Origin: Croceimicrobium sp963974215
GTDB lineage: Bacteria; Bacteroidota; Bacteroidia; Flavobacteriales; Schleiferiaceae
Length of the DNA stretch: 64,000 nucleotides
Reading direction: 5' to 3'
Assembly (NCBI GenBank): GCA_963974215.1
Contig: CAXBBL010000006.1
Location: 124,001 to 188,000, forward strand
Shown: in pieces, positions 55,081 to 64,000 of the stretch
How positions within the stretch are numbered: the stretch's first letter is position 1
Layout of the letters: every line of letters starts with the position of its first letter
Notes under the pieces: generated by a model
Database searches by the model: none
Told to the model about the DNA's origin: nothing
What the model saw: only the letters and a program-made list of their open reading frames with translations
Translations under genes and position numbers: made by a program

Positions 55081-56064
55081 TTAATGTTCAACTAAGCCCG
55101 TTCCAGAACGAGTGAACTTCCATTTTTGCTTGGTCTTACTTTTGTCCTCTCCAGCGAGTTTTGCCTGATCGAGATCATTTTCCAAGCAGCCAATAATTTC
55201 TCCTCCTTCATCCAGGCATTGAATGGTTATGATACCGAAGCCATCATCCGTTAGCCGCCAAGTATTAGTGCCGGGATCTGTGGCGAGAGTAAGGGGCTGA
55301 CCGATTTCGGTAGCTACTAAATACGAAGATTCACCCAACTGTATGGTAGCGCCACTTAAGACCCCATTTTCTAAGGAAGATCCATTGGGGTTAGATATAA
55401 TAACTTGATTATTAGGGTCTTCTTCATGCATTAGCTCAAGTGCAACATTCCCTCCTGCTGCAGGTGCCAATATTTTTAAATCTTGCTGACTAATCAGTTC
55501 CGTTGGAGTATTTAGTAAAATCGTATTGGCAGCTGGTCGCATCCTCCAATTCTCTTCACTCAGAGACTCATCGTTAACCTGTATTAGAATAGGATCGAAA
55601 GACACGAGCAGGAAGAGGTTAGTATCAACACTGTCAGCATCTAGTAAAAGAATCTTTTGATAAGGAACCCCACTTGCATCTACTGAATCAACAATGCACC
55701 AGAGTGAGGCGAGGCTTACTTCTGTGGTAGTTTGCAATTGCGCACCCGCGGTTATTTTTTCGATATACATGTAGACATCTTGACCATCTACTGTACTCAT
55801 AAGCTTGGTGCTGGCGGGTGCATCGCAGACTTTCCAGCATTGAGAAAGATAGCCTGGCTGATAGGTGTATGAGTAGTCTACCATCGTGGTGCTAGAGCCT
55901 GTTGCGCTTAATACAATAGCAGAGTCACCTGAGCTTGCCAAGATGAATTCTGAACCAGTTTGAATATTCATTATTGTTTGGATTGGTTGACCCTCAAAGC
56001 TAAGTCTTTCATTTTTAAATGATGGCATTAAAAAGAAGCGGCCTAAACTTTCATATCGAAGCAT
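55081..56064 (-). CDS. Protein of unknown function upstream of the cyclases
   Basis: 327 residues, no signal peptide or membrane helix seen. Repeated beta-strand segments (FFLMPSFKNERLSFEG, GSEFILASSGD) hint at a beta-trefoil or similar lectin-like fold, but no motif was certain. It is the first gene of the operon with the two cyclases, so it may regulate or be regulated by them. Confidence 0.55.
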   Translation of the reverse strand: MLRYESLGRFFLMPSFKNERLSFEGQPIQTIMNIQTGSEFILASSGDSAIVLSATGSSTTMVDYSYTYQPGYLSQCWKVCDAPASTKLMSTVDGQDVYMYIEKITAGAQLQTTTEVSLASLWCIVDSVDASGVPYQKILLLDADSVDTNLFLLVSFDPILIQVNDESLSEENWRMRPAANTILLNTPTELISQQDLKILAPAAGGNVALELMHEEDPNNQVIISNPNGSSLENGVLSGATIQLGESSYLVATEIGQPLTLATDPGTNTWRLTDDGFGIITIQCLDEGGEIIGCLENDLDQAKLAGEDKSKTKQKWKFTRSGTGLVEH

Positions 56065-56098
56065 TCCTTTTAATCAAAATTATCAAGTTAGTGCGAAA

Positions 56099-56215
56099 AC
56101 CCGCCTGAGGGATAGCAGTGGAAAGCCCACAGCGAGGAACGAGCGAGGACTTGCAACGTATAGCCCGACCCGCCCTAACTTGGAGTCTGCGGAAAGTGCG
56201 CGGGGCAGGCCCAAA
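56099..56215. repeat. R2 dispersed repeat, longest copy
   Basis: About 117 bp including CCCACAGCGAGGAACGAGCG and GAGGACTTGCAACG, then GACCCGCC and GGGGCAGGCCCAAAAAGC. Related to the copies at 23726 and 24549 but with an added segment (CTAACTTGGAGTCTGC). Confidence 0.65.
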
Positions 56216-56366
56216 AAGCTAAACTCATGCTTAGCTTGAACTAAATAATTTGGATTAAAAGGTGGGCTAGCATTTTAGCGGAAAAATCAATGGCAAATTT
56301 AATTGGACCTCAACCTTTTATAAAACTCGGCTTTAGTAACTTCGCCACTACTCTATTCCCCTATTC

Positions 56367-57323
56367 ATGAAACGAAAGAAATGGCTTTGGCTTCTGCTCC
56401 TTATACCGCTTATTCCCCTTACTTTTTTCCCAGGATTTTTATTTTATACTGCGGCACCCATCGTGGAAGGACTGAGTTCTTTCAACCTAAAGTATAACCA
56501 GAAGCAGGCGCTGGATATTTATTTCCCCACGCAAAAGAAGTTTGAGGCAGATCCGGTGGTGATTTTTATTCACGGCGGAGCTTGGATTACCAGCCGGAAG
56601 GAGTCTATTAATTTCAACCGTTTTAATGGTGCTGTTGAGAAATTGCGCGCGCAAGGCTTTGCGGTTATTTCGCCGAGTTACACCTTAGCGGCAGATGGGA
56701 TTAGTCCTTTTCCGCAGAATATTAAAGATCTAATTGACGCGGTGCTTTGGGTGAAAAAAAATGCCAACATTTATGAACTGGATAGTAATCGCATTGGGCT
56801 TATTGGCGAATCGGCCGGAGCTCATTTAGGGCTTATGCTGGCTTTTCACGCTTACGCAGATGCGCATCCTGATTGGCCGAGGCCTGAAATTGACTATTTA
56901 GTGGACGTGTACGGACCCAACGAAATGCGGACCTTGTACTTTTCTGAAAAGCTCGATTCTCTCAATAGTTTTATCGAAGACTTACCTGCCATATTACGTG
57001 AGCCTCTCGATATCTCGCGAAACTTAATGGGCTTTGATCCGCAAAAAGACAGTGTTAAAGCAAGTCAGTTTATGCACGAATATTCACCGATCCATTTTCT
57101 AAAGCCTGAGCTACCGCCCGTCTTACTTATTCATGGCGATCAAGATCAATTGGTACCGGTAGAACAATCGCGGCGTCTGGTAGCGAAAATGGATAGTCTA
57201 AATTTAAACTTTGAATACCACGAATTAGAGGGCGTCAATCATGCTTTTTTGGGCGCAACCGACAGCCAAAAAGATAGCATACAAAATTGGGTGAGTCAGT
57301 TTATTATCAAACAATATCCATGA
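56367..57323 (+). CDS. Exported or membrane-anchored alpha/beta-hydrolase (HSL/BD-FAE-type esterase)
   Basis: 318 residues with one N-terminal hydrophobic segment (about 6-28). Oxyanion motif HGGAW (about 68-72), nucleophile elbow GESAG (Ser148), acid in HGDQDQLV and His in GVNHAF. The family deacetylates sugars or xylan esters or hydrolyses small esters. The stop overlaps the GH53 gene as ATGA, so the two likely act on the same plant- or algal-type polysaccharide. Confidence 0.85.
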   Translation: MKRKKWLWLLLLIPLIPLTFFPGFLFYTAAPIVEGLSSFNLKYNQKQALDIYFPTQKKFEADPVVIFIHGGAWITSRKESINFNRFNGAVEKLRAQGFAVISPSYTLAADGISPFPQNIKDLIDAVLWVKKNANIYELDSNRIGLIGESAGAHLGLMLAFHAYADAHPDWPRPEIDYLVDVYGPNEMRTLYFSEKLDSLNSFIEDLPAILREPLDISRNLMGFDPQKDSVKASQFMHEYSPIHFLKPELPPVLLIHGDQDQLVPVEQSRRLVAKMDSLNLNFEYHELEGVNHAFLGATDSQKDSIQNWVSQFIIKQYP

Positions 57324-58456
57324 AAATAGCTACCCTAGGACGGAGAAATACTCGGCAACTTGGCCGCGCTGCTTTTGGAATCACCATGCTGTGTACTTTG
57401 CTGATTTTAGTTAGTTGCAAAGAGGACTCGCCCGTTTCGAAGCCCGTTATAGCCGCACCCATTAGCGATTCGCTGGGAAATGTTTCCGCCCTCGATTTAT
57501 CTTTTTATCCCGAAATCGCCTTTGAAGGCACACGCTTCCGCGACTCTAAAGCTGCTGCAATAGATCTCCTTGATTTTATTAAAAACCAAGGTGTTAATAC
57601 CGTGCGTTTGCGCTTATGGCATAGCCCCACAAAACGGGGCTCAAGTTTAGCGCAGGTGGATAGCCTAGCGCGGATTTTAAAACAGAAAGGTCTTAAAGTT
57701 TGGCTCTGTCTCCACTATTCTGACACTTGGGCTGATCCTGGCCACCAAGAAACACCGGCGGCTTGGCAAGGACTGGATTACAGCACTTTAAAAGATAGCC
57801 TGCGCGCTTATACGGCTAAAGTCATGCAGCGTATTTCACCCGACATTGTGCAAATTGGTAATGAGATTAATCCGGGCTTTTTACACCCTTTTGGCCGAAT
57901 TGGCGATAAGGCCCCACAATTTAAAGAGCTCTTGGCTTTGGCCATCGAAGAAGTACGCTCCCACGATTCTACTTGTAAAGTTATGCTACACTATGCCGGG
58001 GTTAATAATGCCAGTTGGTTTTTCAACCAGGTGACTGATATTGACTTCGATATTATGGGCTTATCCTACTACCCTCTTTGGCACGGTAAAGATTTACTGG
58101 AAATTGAGAATAGTTTAAATCATTTAGCGCAAGATTTCCCCCAAGACCTACTTATTGCCGAAACGGCCTATCCATTTACGCTAGCTTGGAACGATTGGAC
58201 GAATAATATTGTGGGCTGGGATGAGCATTTAATTTTACCCGATTATCCTGCCAGCCCTCAAGGGCAGAAGGATTTTTTAATGCGTATACGCCAACTTGTC
58301 TTAAAGCAAGAGAAACTAATTGGTTTTGCCTATTGGGGGGCCGAAATGGTGGCTTTCCGTGGCGATACCGCCAGTAATGGCTCATCTTGGGAAAACCAAG
58401 CTCTTTTCGATTTTGATAACAATGCTTTGCCAGCTTGGGAGGCTTTTCGGTTTTAA
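57320..58456 (+). CDS. GH53 arabinogalactan endo-beta-1,4-galactanase, lipoprotein
   Basis: 378 residues from MKIATL with lipobox LVSC (Cys33). GH53 hallmarks: LDLSFYPE, NTVRLRLWHSP, LHYSDTWADPGHQ, acid/base E182 in GNEINPG and nucleophile E281 in IAETAYPF. It cleaves beta-1,4-galactan side chains of pectin. It is translationally coupled to the esterase gene. No SusC/SusD pair is in this window. Confidence 0.92.
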   Translation: MKIATLGRRNTRQLGRAAFGITMLCTLLILVSCKEDSPVSKPVIAAPISDSLGNVSALDLSFYPEIAFEGTRFRDSKAAAIDLLDFIKNQGVNTVRLRLWHSPTKRGSSLAQVDSLARILKQKGLKVWLCLHYSDTWADPGHQETPAAWQGLDYSTLKDSLRAYTAKVMQRISPDIVQIGNEINPGFLHPFGRIGDKAPQFKELLALAIEEVRSHDSTCKVMLHYAGVNNASWFFNQVTDIDFDIMGLSYYPLWHGKDLLEIENSLNHLAQDFPQDLLIAETAYPFTLAWNDWTNNIVGWDEHLILPDYPASPQGQKDFLMRIRQLVLKQEKLIGFAYWGAEMVAFRGDTASNGSSWENQALFDFDNNALPAWEAFRF

Positions 58457-58563
58457 CCTAGTTTACGCTTAAAATCAAGCAGGTTCATCTCTTCTCGATT
58501 CTTGGTTCACGGCTCCTTGGTTCTCAGTTCTCATATAGTATTCCGTCGCTTTGTCGTTCGCTC

Positions 58564-58743
58564 CTAATCACCCTGTTTCAAAAACTTTGAAAAAGAAAAT
58601 AAAAACAGGGCCAGACTCAAGCTTAGAAAGGAGGCTCCGCCAACGCCAGTAGCATTATCAGCTCCAGCAAATAAAAAGCTATATAGCAAATAGCCTCCCA
58701 TCAATAAAAATATTAGCGACATCCACTGTAATACTTGTTTCAT
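58564..58743 (-). CDS. Small membrane protein, 59 residues
   Basis: An ATG to TAG frame of 59 codons. It has two hydrophobic helices (about 7-25 and 38-52) separated by a GADNATGVGG turn and a basic end (SKFLKQGD). Too short to name. Its coding quality is suggested by the two well-formed helices. The rest of 58457-58846 holds a promoter for the next gene. Confidence 0.45.
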   Translation of the reverse strand: MKQVLQWMSLIFLLMGGYLLYSFLFAGADNATGVGGASFLSLSLALFLFSFSKFLKQGD

Positions 58744-58841
58744 CTCCGGCTTAAAAGCTTGATTAGAACGGCCAAATTAGGCTTTTTCCAAGGGAAAGAT
58801 AAAATAAGAGCGGCAAAGCTTAATAAGGTCTTTTTTTGAGT

Positions 58842-58849
58842 TAATTTTG
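58842..58849 (+). promoter_or_regulatory. Candidate -7 promoter box before the DUF349 gene
   Basis: TAATTTTG matches TAnnTTTG and sits 21 bp before the ATG at 58871. It supports this ATG rather than the TTG at 58847, which would fall inside the box. Confidence 0.5.
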
Positions 58850-58870
58850 CCTTCAATCAAGGAAATTGAT

Positions 58871-61015
58871 ATGGAAAATACACAGAACAACATGTCCGAA
58901 AATAATAAAGACATGGAACAGGAAAATCTTAGTGCGCCAGAAGCAGCTAATGAAACTACGAAGCCTCAAACAACAGAGGAAAGTCCCAAATCTGAGGAAG
59001 TAACCCCTACGGCTGAAAGCACTGAAACGAGCGAATCTACTGAGGAAAGTGAGGCAGTAAGCCCCACAGCTGAAAGCGAGCCCACTGGCGAGTCAACTGA
59101 GAAAAGTGAGGAAAAACCGCTTGCTTCAGAAAAGCACGACGACTTAGAAACAGAAGATGATACCCGGGAAATCGAGAGCGATGAAGATCATGAGGGAGAC
59201 CATCCCGATGAATTGGAAATGCCCGATTATGGCAGCTTTAGTTTAGAGGACTTAGTGAGCAGTGCCGAGAAATTGGTAAAAGAGCAGCCCATCCAAAAAA
59301 TTAAGGATCATATTGAGAGCATTCGCAAATACCTTTTAAAACACCTCAACGAAGAGCGCAGTGAGAAACTAGCCGAGTTCGTGGAAAACGGTGGAGTTGA
59401 AATGGACTTTGAGTACATTCAACCTTTACGCGAGAAATTCCGTCCTATTTTTCAGGAATATCGCGCCAAGCGCAGAAAATATTACGATGAACTGAGCGCC
59501 AAGCTGGATTCTAACCTTTTGACGAAAACCAATTTAATTGAAAAATTAAAGGAAATCGTAACTAAGGAAGAGTCTATAGGTGACACATTTAAGGAGTTCA
59601 ATCAAATTCAAGAGGAATGGCGCAGTACGGGTCCCGTACCGCGTAATAAGAGCAATGACTTATGGCGAACGTACCACTTCCACGTTGAGAATTTTTACGA
59701 ATTCATCAATATCAACAAGGAATTACGCGACCTCGACTACAAGAAAAACAAGGAAGCAAAGCAACAGCTAATCGAACAGGCTAAAGAAATTTTAAGCCTC
59801 GACAATTTGAAAGATGCTTTTGCCAAATTGCAAAAGCTACATAAAGAATGGCGACGCACCGGTCCAGTTGAACCCGATAGCCGCGAGCCATTATGGGAAG
59901 AGTTTAGTGATATCACCAAAAAATTCCACGAAAAAAGGGAAGAATTTTACGCGAAATTACGCGAGAAAAGCAAAGAGCTTTTAGTAGAAAAACGCAATTT
60001 GGTAGAAAAAATAAAGGAGTTTCCGCGCAATTTCACCCGCCACCACGAATGGCAGAACGCTATTAAGGAAATCGGCGAAATCCAGGAACAATTTAAAAAG
60101 ATTGGTCGCCTAAACATTCCCGAGAACGACGAAGTTTGGGAAGAGTTAAAAGCGGCTTTACGCGACTTCAACCACGCGAAAAACGAGTTTTATAAAGATC
60201 TTAAAAAAGATCACCAAGAGAATCTTGCTAAGAAGCGTGCCCTCCTCGAGAAGGCGGAAAGTCTTAAAGATAGCGAAGATTGGCGTAATACTGCCAATGA
60301 ATTAAAGCGTATCCAAGCAGATTGGAAAAAGATTGGTCACGTGCCTAAAAGTGAAAGCGACAAAATTTGGAAGAGCTTCCGCAAAGCGTGCAACCACTTC
60401 TTCGATCGCATGACCGAAAACAACAAGAAAGCCGATAAAGCCTTCGAAGCGAATCAAGCCCAAAAAGAAGAGATTCTTGCGGAATTAGAATCCATTACTA
60501 TTGATCCGAAAAACAAGAAGGAAGCTTTAAGTAGCATCAAAACCTTTATCAATCGTTGGAAGGAAGTTGGACCAGTACCGCGCAATCAGCGCAACAAGGT
60601 GGATGGTAAGTTTAACAAAATTATCGACGGCCTTTTCAAAAGCATTGATATGGATCGCGAGGAATCGCAGCGTATTCGCTTTGAAAATAAGATGGATAAC
60701 CTTGCTGATGAAGGCGGCGTAGACAAGCTTTATAGTGAACGTGACTTTTTGAAGCGCAAACTGCAAGAAGCCCAGTCGGAACTGCGTCAATTGGAAACCA
60801 ATATGAGTTTCTTTAGCTCTAGTGATCCCAACAGTAGTATTGTAAAAGAAGCTCAAAAAAGTATCGACACCCAAGCGAGAGCGGTGGATGCTTTGAAAAA
60901 GCAACTTAGCATGCTAACCGCTAAGGTTAAAGACATTATCAAAGCAGAGGCTGCAGAACAAGCCGAAGAAGATGCTGCCCCTAGCGAAGAAAACGAAACT
61001 AAAAACGAGGCTTAG
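58871..61015 (+). CDS. DUF349 repeat protein
   Basis: 714 residues from MENTQNN. A purification-resistant acidic, low-complexity N-terminus (about 1-120, rich in E, S, T) precedes five DUF349 helical units (about 200-620), each with W..xGPVP or W..[IV]G-type signatures (for example EEWRSTGPVPRN, KEWRRTGPVEPD). A coiled-coil end follows. An AAGGAA Shine-Dalgarno-like run lies before the ATG. The family is linked to ribosome or envelope processes, but no role is proven. Confidence 0.85.
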   Translation: MENTQNNMSENNKDMEQENLSAPEAANETTKPQTTEESPKSEEVTPTAESTETSESTEESEAVSPTAESEPTGESTEKSEEKPLASEKHDDLETEDDTREIESDEDHEGDHPDELEMPDYGSFSLEDLVSSAEKLVKEQPIQKIKDHIESIRKYLLKHLNEERSEKLAEFVENGGVEMDFEYIQPLREKFRPIFQEYRAKRRKYYDELSAKLDSNLLTKTNLIEKLKEIVTKEESIGDTFKEFNQIQEEWRSTGPVPRNKSNDLWRTYHFHVENFYEFININKELRDLDYKKNKEAKQQLIEQAKEILSLDNLKDAFAKLQKLHKEWRRTGPVEPDSREPLWEEFSDITKKFHEKREEFYAKLREKSKELLVEKRNLVEKIKEFPRNFTRHHEWQNAIKEIGEIQEQFKKIGRLNIPENDEVWEELKAALRDFNHAKNEFYKDLKKDHQENLAKKRALLEKAESLKDSEDWRNTANELKRIQADWKKIGHVPKSESDKIWKSFRKACNHFFDRMTENNKKADKAFEANQAQKEEILAELESITIDPKNKKEALSSIKTFINRWKEVGPVPRNQRNKVDGKFNKIIDGLFKSIDMDREESQRIRFENKMDNLADEGGVDKLYSERDFLKRKLQEAQSELRQLETNMSFFSSSDPNSSIVKEAQKSIDTQARAVDALKKQLSMLTAKVKDIIKAEAAEQAEEDAAPSEENETKNEA

Positions 61016-61026
61016 GGATATATTAA

Positions 61027-61917
61027 ATGAACAATCCCACTCAGGTTATAATGCCAATTGCCATTGCTATAATCATGTTCGGCATTGGTATAAACCTGAA
61101 GTTCAAAGACTTTAGTCGAGTATTTCTGCATCCCAAGGCCATTCTAGTGGGCTTGGGAGCGCAGTTTATTCTTTTGCCTTTAATCGCTTTTCTCATGGCT
61201 TGGCTTCTTCCCATTGCCCCGCTGTATAAAGTTGGTTTGATTTTAATTGCTTGCGTACCGGGTGGAACGGCCTCCAATTTGGTAACTCACATGCTCAAAG
61301 GCAGAGTGGCCCTAAGTGTTAGCCTGACTTCCTTTAACAGTTTTGGCATCTTAATAAGTATTCCTCTTTACCTAAGCTTAGCCATAGAGCTCTTTTTACA
61401 CGCGCATCCTTCTAAAATCAGCATCGGTATTTTGGACACTTTTAAAGAAATACTCTTTACCGTCGTTCTCCCAGTAATCGCGGGGGTTTTGGTCAATGAA
61501 TATGGCCCGCAAAGCTTGATTGATAAGTCAAGAAAACCGCTACGCTGGATTTTACCAGCCATCCTCTTTGGGGTTTTCAGTTATGCATTGTTTTTTGCAG
61601 GTAGCGGTCCAAAGGTTTCTTTCTTCGATAATATCAACCTTTACATCCCTTTGCTGTTTTTTAATGTTTTTACCATGTTTGTTGGTTTCTATTTGGCTCG
61701 GTTTACGGGGATTCGCCACGACGGCGCTTTTACCATTGCCGTAGAAATGGGTTTACAAAACTCGGCTTTAGCCATTTTAATAGCCACCAATATTTTACAA
61801 AGTGCAGAAATGTCCTTAGTAGCAGTTATCTATAGTAGTTTTACATTTTTCAGCACCTGGTTAGTTGCCTGGTTTATGAAACATCGCCTTAAGCATGATA
61901 TCCCTAGCATGTTATAA
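61027..61917 (+). CDS. Bile acid:sodium symporter (BASS/SBF) family transporter
   Basis: 296 residues with about nine membrane helices. CVPGGTASNLVTHMLKG and a later GLQNSALA fit the BASS fold with its crossed helices (sodium-binding asparagines and threonines). Substrates in bacteria include organic acids. It follows the DUF349 gene by 11 bp and precedes uvrB by 17 bp. Confidence 0.88.
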   Translation: MNNPTQVIMPIAIAIIMFGIGINLKFKDFSRVFLHPKAILVGLGAQFILLPLIAFLMAWLLPIAPLYKVGLILIACVPGGTASNLVTHMLKGRVALSVSLTSFNSFGILISIPLYLSLAIELFLHAHPSKISIGILDTFKEILFTVVLPVIAGVLVNEYGPQSLIDKSRKPLRWILPAILFGVFSYALFFAGSGPKVSFFDNINLYIPLLFFNVFTMFVGFYLARFTGIRHDGAFTIAVEMGLQNSALAILIATNILQSAEMSLVAVIYSSFTFFSTWLVAWFMKHRLKHDIPSML

Positions 61918-61934
61918 GGTTTAAGAATTTTACC

Positions 61935-63944
61935 ATGTCTCAAGAGTTTAAAATAGTATCTAATTACAAACCCACCGGCGATCAACCGCGGGCCATTGAA
62001 GAATTAGAAAAAGGAATTAATGCGGGCGACCGTTTTCAAACGCTGCTCGGTGTTACTGGTTCTGGGAAAACCTTTACGATAGCCAATCTGATTGAAAAAA
62101 TACAACGTCCTACCCTTGTTTTAAGTCACAATAAAACCCTCGCTGCCCAGCTGTACTCAGAGTTTAAAAACTTCTTTCCCGACAATGCGGTCGAGTATTT
62201 TGTTTCCTATTACGATTATTATCAACCCGAAGCCTACTTACCCAGCTCGGGCACTTACATCGAAAAGGACCTTAGTATCAATGAGGAAATTGAAAAACTC
62301 CGGCTTAGTACCACTTCTTCTTTGCTCTCGGGCAGACGGGATGTGTTAGTGGTCGCCTCCGTTAGTTGCCTTTACGGTATCGGTAATCCTGAATCATTTA
62401 ATTCACAGGTTATTGAAATTAGCACAGGACAAGTTATTGCCCGCAATGCCCTGCTCCACTCTTTTGTAAATGCACTATACAATCGCACTACAGCGGAGTT
62501 TAATCGGGGGAGCTTTCGCGTGAAGGGCGATACAGTAGATATTTTTCCCGCTTATGCAGATAGCGCTTTCCGCATTCATTTTTGGGGCGACGAAATAGAA
62601 GCGATAGAACGTTTTGATCCACAAACCGCGGAGATTTTAGAGAAATTTGATACTGTGCGAATTTTCCCTGCGAATATCTTCGTAACCGGGAAGGATGCCC
62701 TGCAAACTGCTATTCATCAAATTCAAGATGATATGGTGGCACAAGTTGATTTCTTCAATAAAAATGAACGTCCGCTTGAAGCCAAACGCTTACAGGAAAG
62801 GACGGAATTTGATTTAGAAATGATTCGTGAACTAGGCTATTGCTCGGGCATTGAAAACTATTCTCGCTATCTCGATGGTCGTAGTCCTGGTACCCGACCT
62901 TTCTGTCTATTAGATTATTTTCCCGACGATTTCTTAATGGTCATCGACGAAAGTCACGTTACCGTTTCGCAAGTGCGTGCCATGTACGGTGGTGATAGAT
63001 CGCGCAAGGAAAACTTAGTGGAATATGGATTCCGCCTACCTGCGGCCATGGATAACCGTCCCCTGAAATTTGAAGAGTTTGAATTATTGCAAAATCAGGT
63101 AGTTTACGTAAGTGCCACGCCAGCCGATTATGAGTTGGAGAAAAGCGAAGGCGTAGTGGTAGAACAGTTAATTCGTCCCACTGGTCTACTTGATCCGCGC
63201 ATCGAAGTGCGTCCCGTAGAAAACCAAGTGGATGATTTAATGGCGGAAATTAGCAAGCGCTGTGAAATTGACGAACGCGTATTAGTCACTACCCTGACTA
63301 AGCGAATGGCAGAAGAACTCACCAAATATCTTACCCGATATGGTGTGCGCTGTCGTTATATTCACTCGGATGTAGATACGCTCGAAAGAGTGGAAATTAT
63401 GCGCGATTTAAGATTAGGTGTTTTTGATGTGTTAGTAGGAGTGAACCTTTTAAGAGAAGGTCTCGATTTACCAGAAGTTTCCCTAGTGGCGATACTCGAT
63501 GCGGATAAAGAAGGATTTCTGCGTGCTGAAAGATCTTTAGTACAGACCGTAGGAAGGGCGGCTCGTAATGTAAACGGTTTAGCTATTATGTACGCTGATA
63601 AAATTACTGAAAGCATGCGTAAAACGATAGACGAAACCAATCGCCGTCGCGCTATCCAAACTGCTTATAATGTGGAACATAACCAAGTACCTACCGCACT
63701 TAATAAAGCGATCGAATCTAATTTGCCGGGTGCTAAAAAGTCTTACAATCCCTATGAATCTAATATTCCAGTAGCCGCAGAGCCAAAGGTGAATTATACT
63801 ACAGAAGAATCTTTGAAAAAAGGCATCTCTAAAACCCGCAAGGAAATGGAAAAAGCGGCCAAGGCATTAGACTTTATTGCAGCGGCCCGTCTGCGCGATG
63901 AGATGTCTGCTTTGGAAGAGCGTCTCAAGAAGGAATATCAATAA
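61935..63944 (+). CDS. uvrB: Excinuclease ABC subunit UvrB
   Basis: 669 residues, normal length. Walker A LLGVTGSGKTFTIAN, the beta-hairpin YYDYYQPEAYLPSSG, DESH box LMVIDESHVT, helicase motif VNLLREGLDLPEV and the C-terminal UVR domain (LDFIAAARLRDEMSALEERL). UvrB verifies damage in nucleotide excision repair with UvrA and UvrC. Only 56 bases follow it in the window and they show no feature. Confidence 0.98.
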   Translation: MSQEFKIVSNYKPTGDQPRAIEELEKGINAGDRFQTLLGVTGSGKTFTIANLIEKIQRPTLVLSHNKTLAAQLYSEFKNFFPDNAVEYFVSYYDYYQPEAYLPSSGTYIEKDLSINEEIEKLRLSTTSSLLSGRRDVLVVASVSCLYGIGNPESFNSQVIEISTGQVIARNALLHSFVNALYNRTTAEFNRGSFRVKGDTVDIFPAYADSAFRIHFWGDEIEAIERFDPQTAEILEKFDTVRIFPANIFVTGKDALQTAIHQIQDDMVAQVDFFNKNERPLEAKRLQERTEFDLEMIRELGYCSGIENYSRYLDGRSPGTRPFCLLDYFPDDFLMVIDESHVTVSQVRAMYGGDRSRKENLVEYGFRLPAAMDNRPLKFEEFELLQNQVVYVSATPADYELEKSEGVVVEQLIRPTGLLDPRIEVRPVENQVDDLMAEISKRCEIDERVLVTTLTKRMAEELTKYLTRYGVRCRYIHSDVDTLERVEIMRDLRLGVFDVLVGVNLLREGLDLPEVSLVAILDADKEGFLRAERSLVQTVGRAARNVNGLAIMYADKITESMRKTIDETNRRRAIQTAYNVEHNQVPTALNKAIESNLPGAKKSYNPYESNIPVAAEPKVNYTTEESLKKGISKTRKEMEKAAKALDFIAAARLRDEMSALEERLKKEYQ

Positions 63945-64000
63945 TCTCTATCGAACAAGAAATACCTTACTCTGTTTTCTATTTATGTTAAAATCTCTAT

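Noticed and set aside
1..64000. CRISPR array
   Set aside because: No short direct repeats with regular spacers were seen; R1 and R2 are too long and too far apart.

Overview
The window looks like a stretch of chromosome from a Bacteroidota (flavobacterial-type) marine or freshwater bacterium. The supporting signs are AT-rich DNA, proteins with type IX secretion (T9SS) C-terminal sorting domains, an abundance of small lipoproteins, a paired SusD-free accessory gene set, promoter boxes resembling TAnnTTTG, and an RND pump fused to its outer-membrane channel. I cannot name the genus. I see no tRNA, rRNA, CRISPR array, phage or transposase gene.

Region 1-8,222 (minus strand) is a tightly packed operon. 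In transcription order it encodes a four-histidine b-type-like membrane protein, a membrane-anchored ferredoxin/flavin reductase with unusual Fe-S ligands, a 20-heme and a 13-heme c-type cytochrome, a beta-barrel-like outer membrane protein, a lipoprotein with OB-like repeats, and a ResB-type cytochrome c maturation protein cut by the window edge. Together these could carry electrons from the cytoplasm or quinone pool to the outer membrane. This is the most interesting system in the window.

Region 8,336-15,985 (plus) is a two-component system followed by a Czc-like heavy-metal RND pump fused to a TolC-like channel, then its membrane-fusion lipoprotein. CTTAAG boxes spaced 11 and 22 bp apart precede both transcription units. 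Region 16,081-21,602 holds a TonB-like protein with an overlapping NTR/TIMP-like protein, then a DinB-like protein, a pentapeptide protein and a CocE/PepX-type peptidase.

Region 21,600-37,400 (minus) is accessory DNA. It has two paralogous T9SS-sorted proteins (one broken by a single in-frame TGA), decayed genes, possible cassette-like junctions around small genes, a secreted M43 metalloprotease, GNAT enzymes, and a TPR-AAA+ ATPase paired with a TPR membrane protein. Two dispersed intergenic repeat families run through it: R1, about 263 bp with about 32-bp terminal inverted repeats and nested palindromes, and R2, about 60-120 bp and GC-richer. Region 37,776-41,802 has a CysQ-like phosphatase, a small-molecule kinase and an M48 protease. 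Region 42,000-48,800 is a run of small lipoproteins and membrane proteins of unknown role.

Region 49,690-56,064 has a SET-domain protein, a DUF1304 protein and an operon of two tandem TPR-adenylate cyclases behind an unknown 327-residue protein. Region 56,367-63,944 (plus) has an esterase plus GH53 galactanase pair, a five-unit DUF349 protein, a bile-acid/sodium symporter family protein and UvrB.
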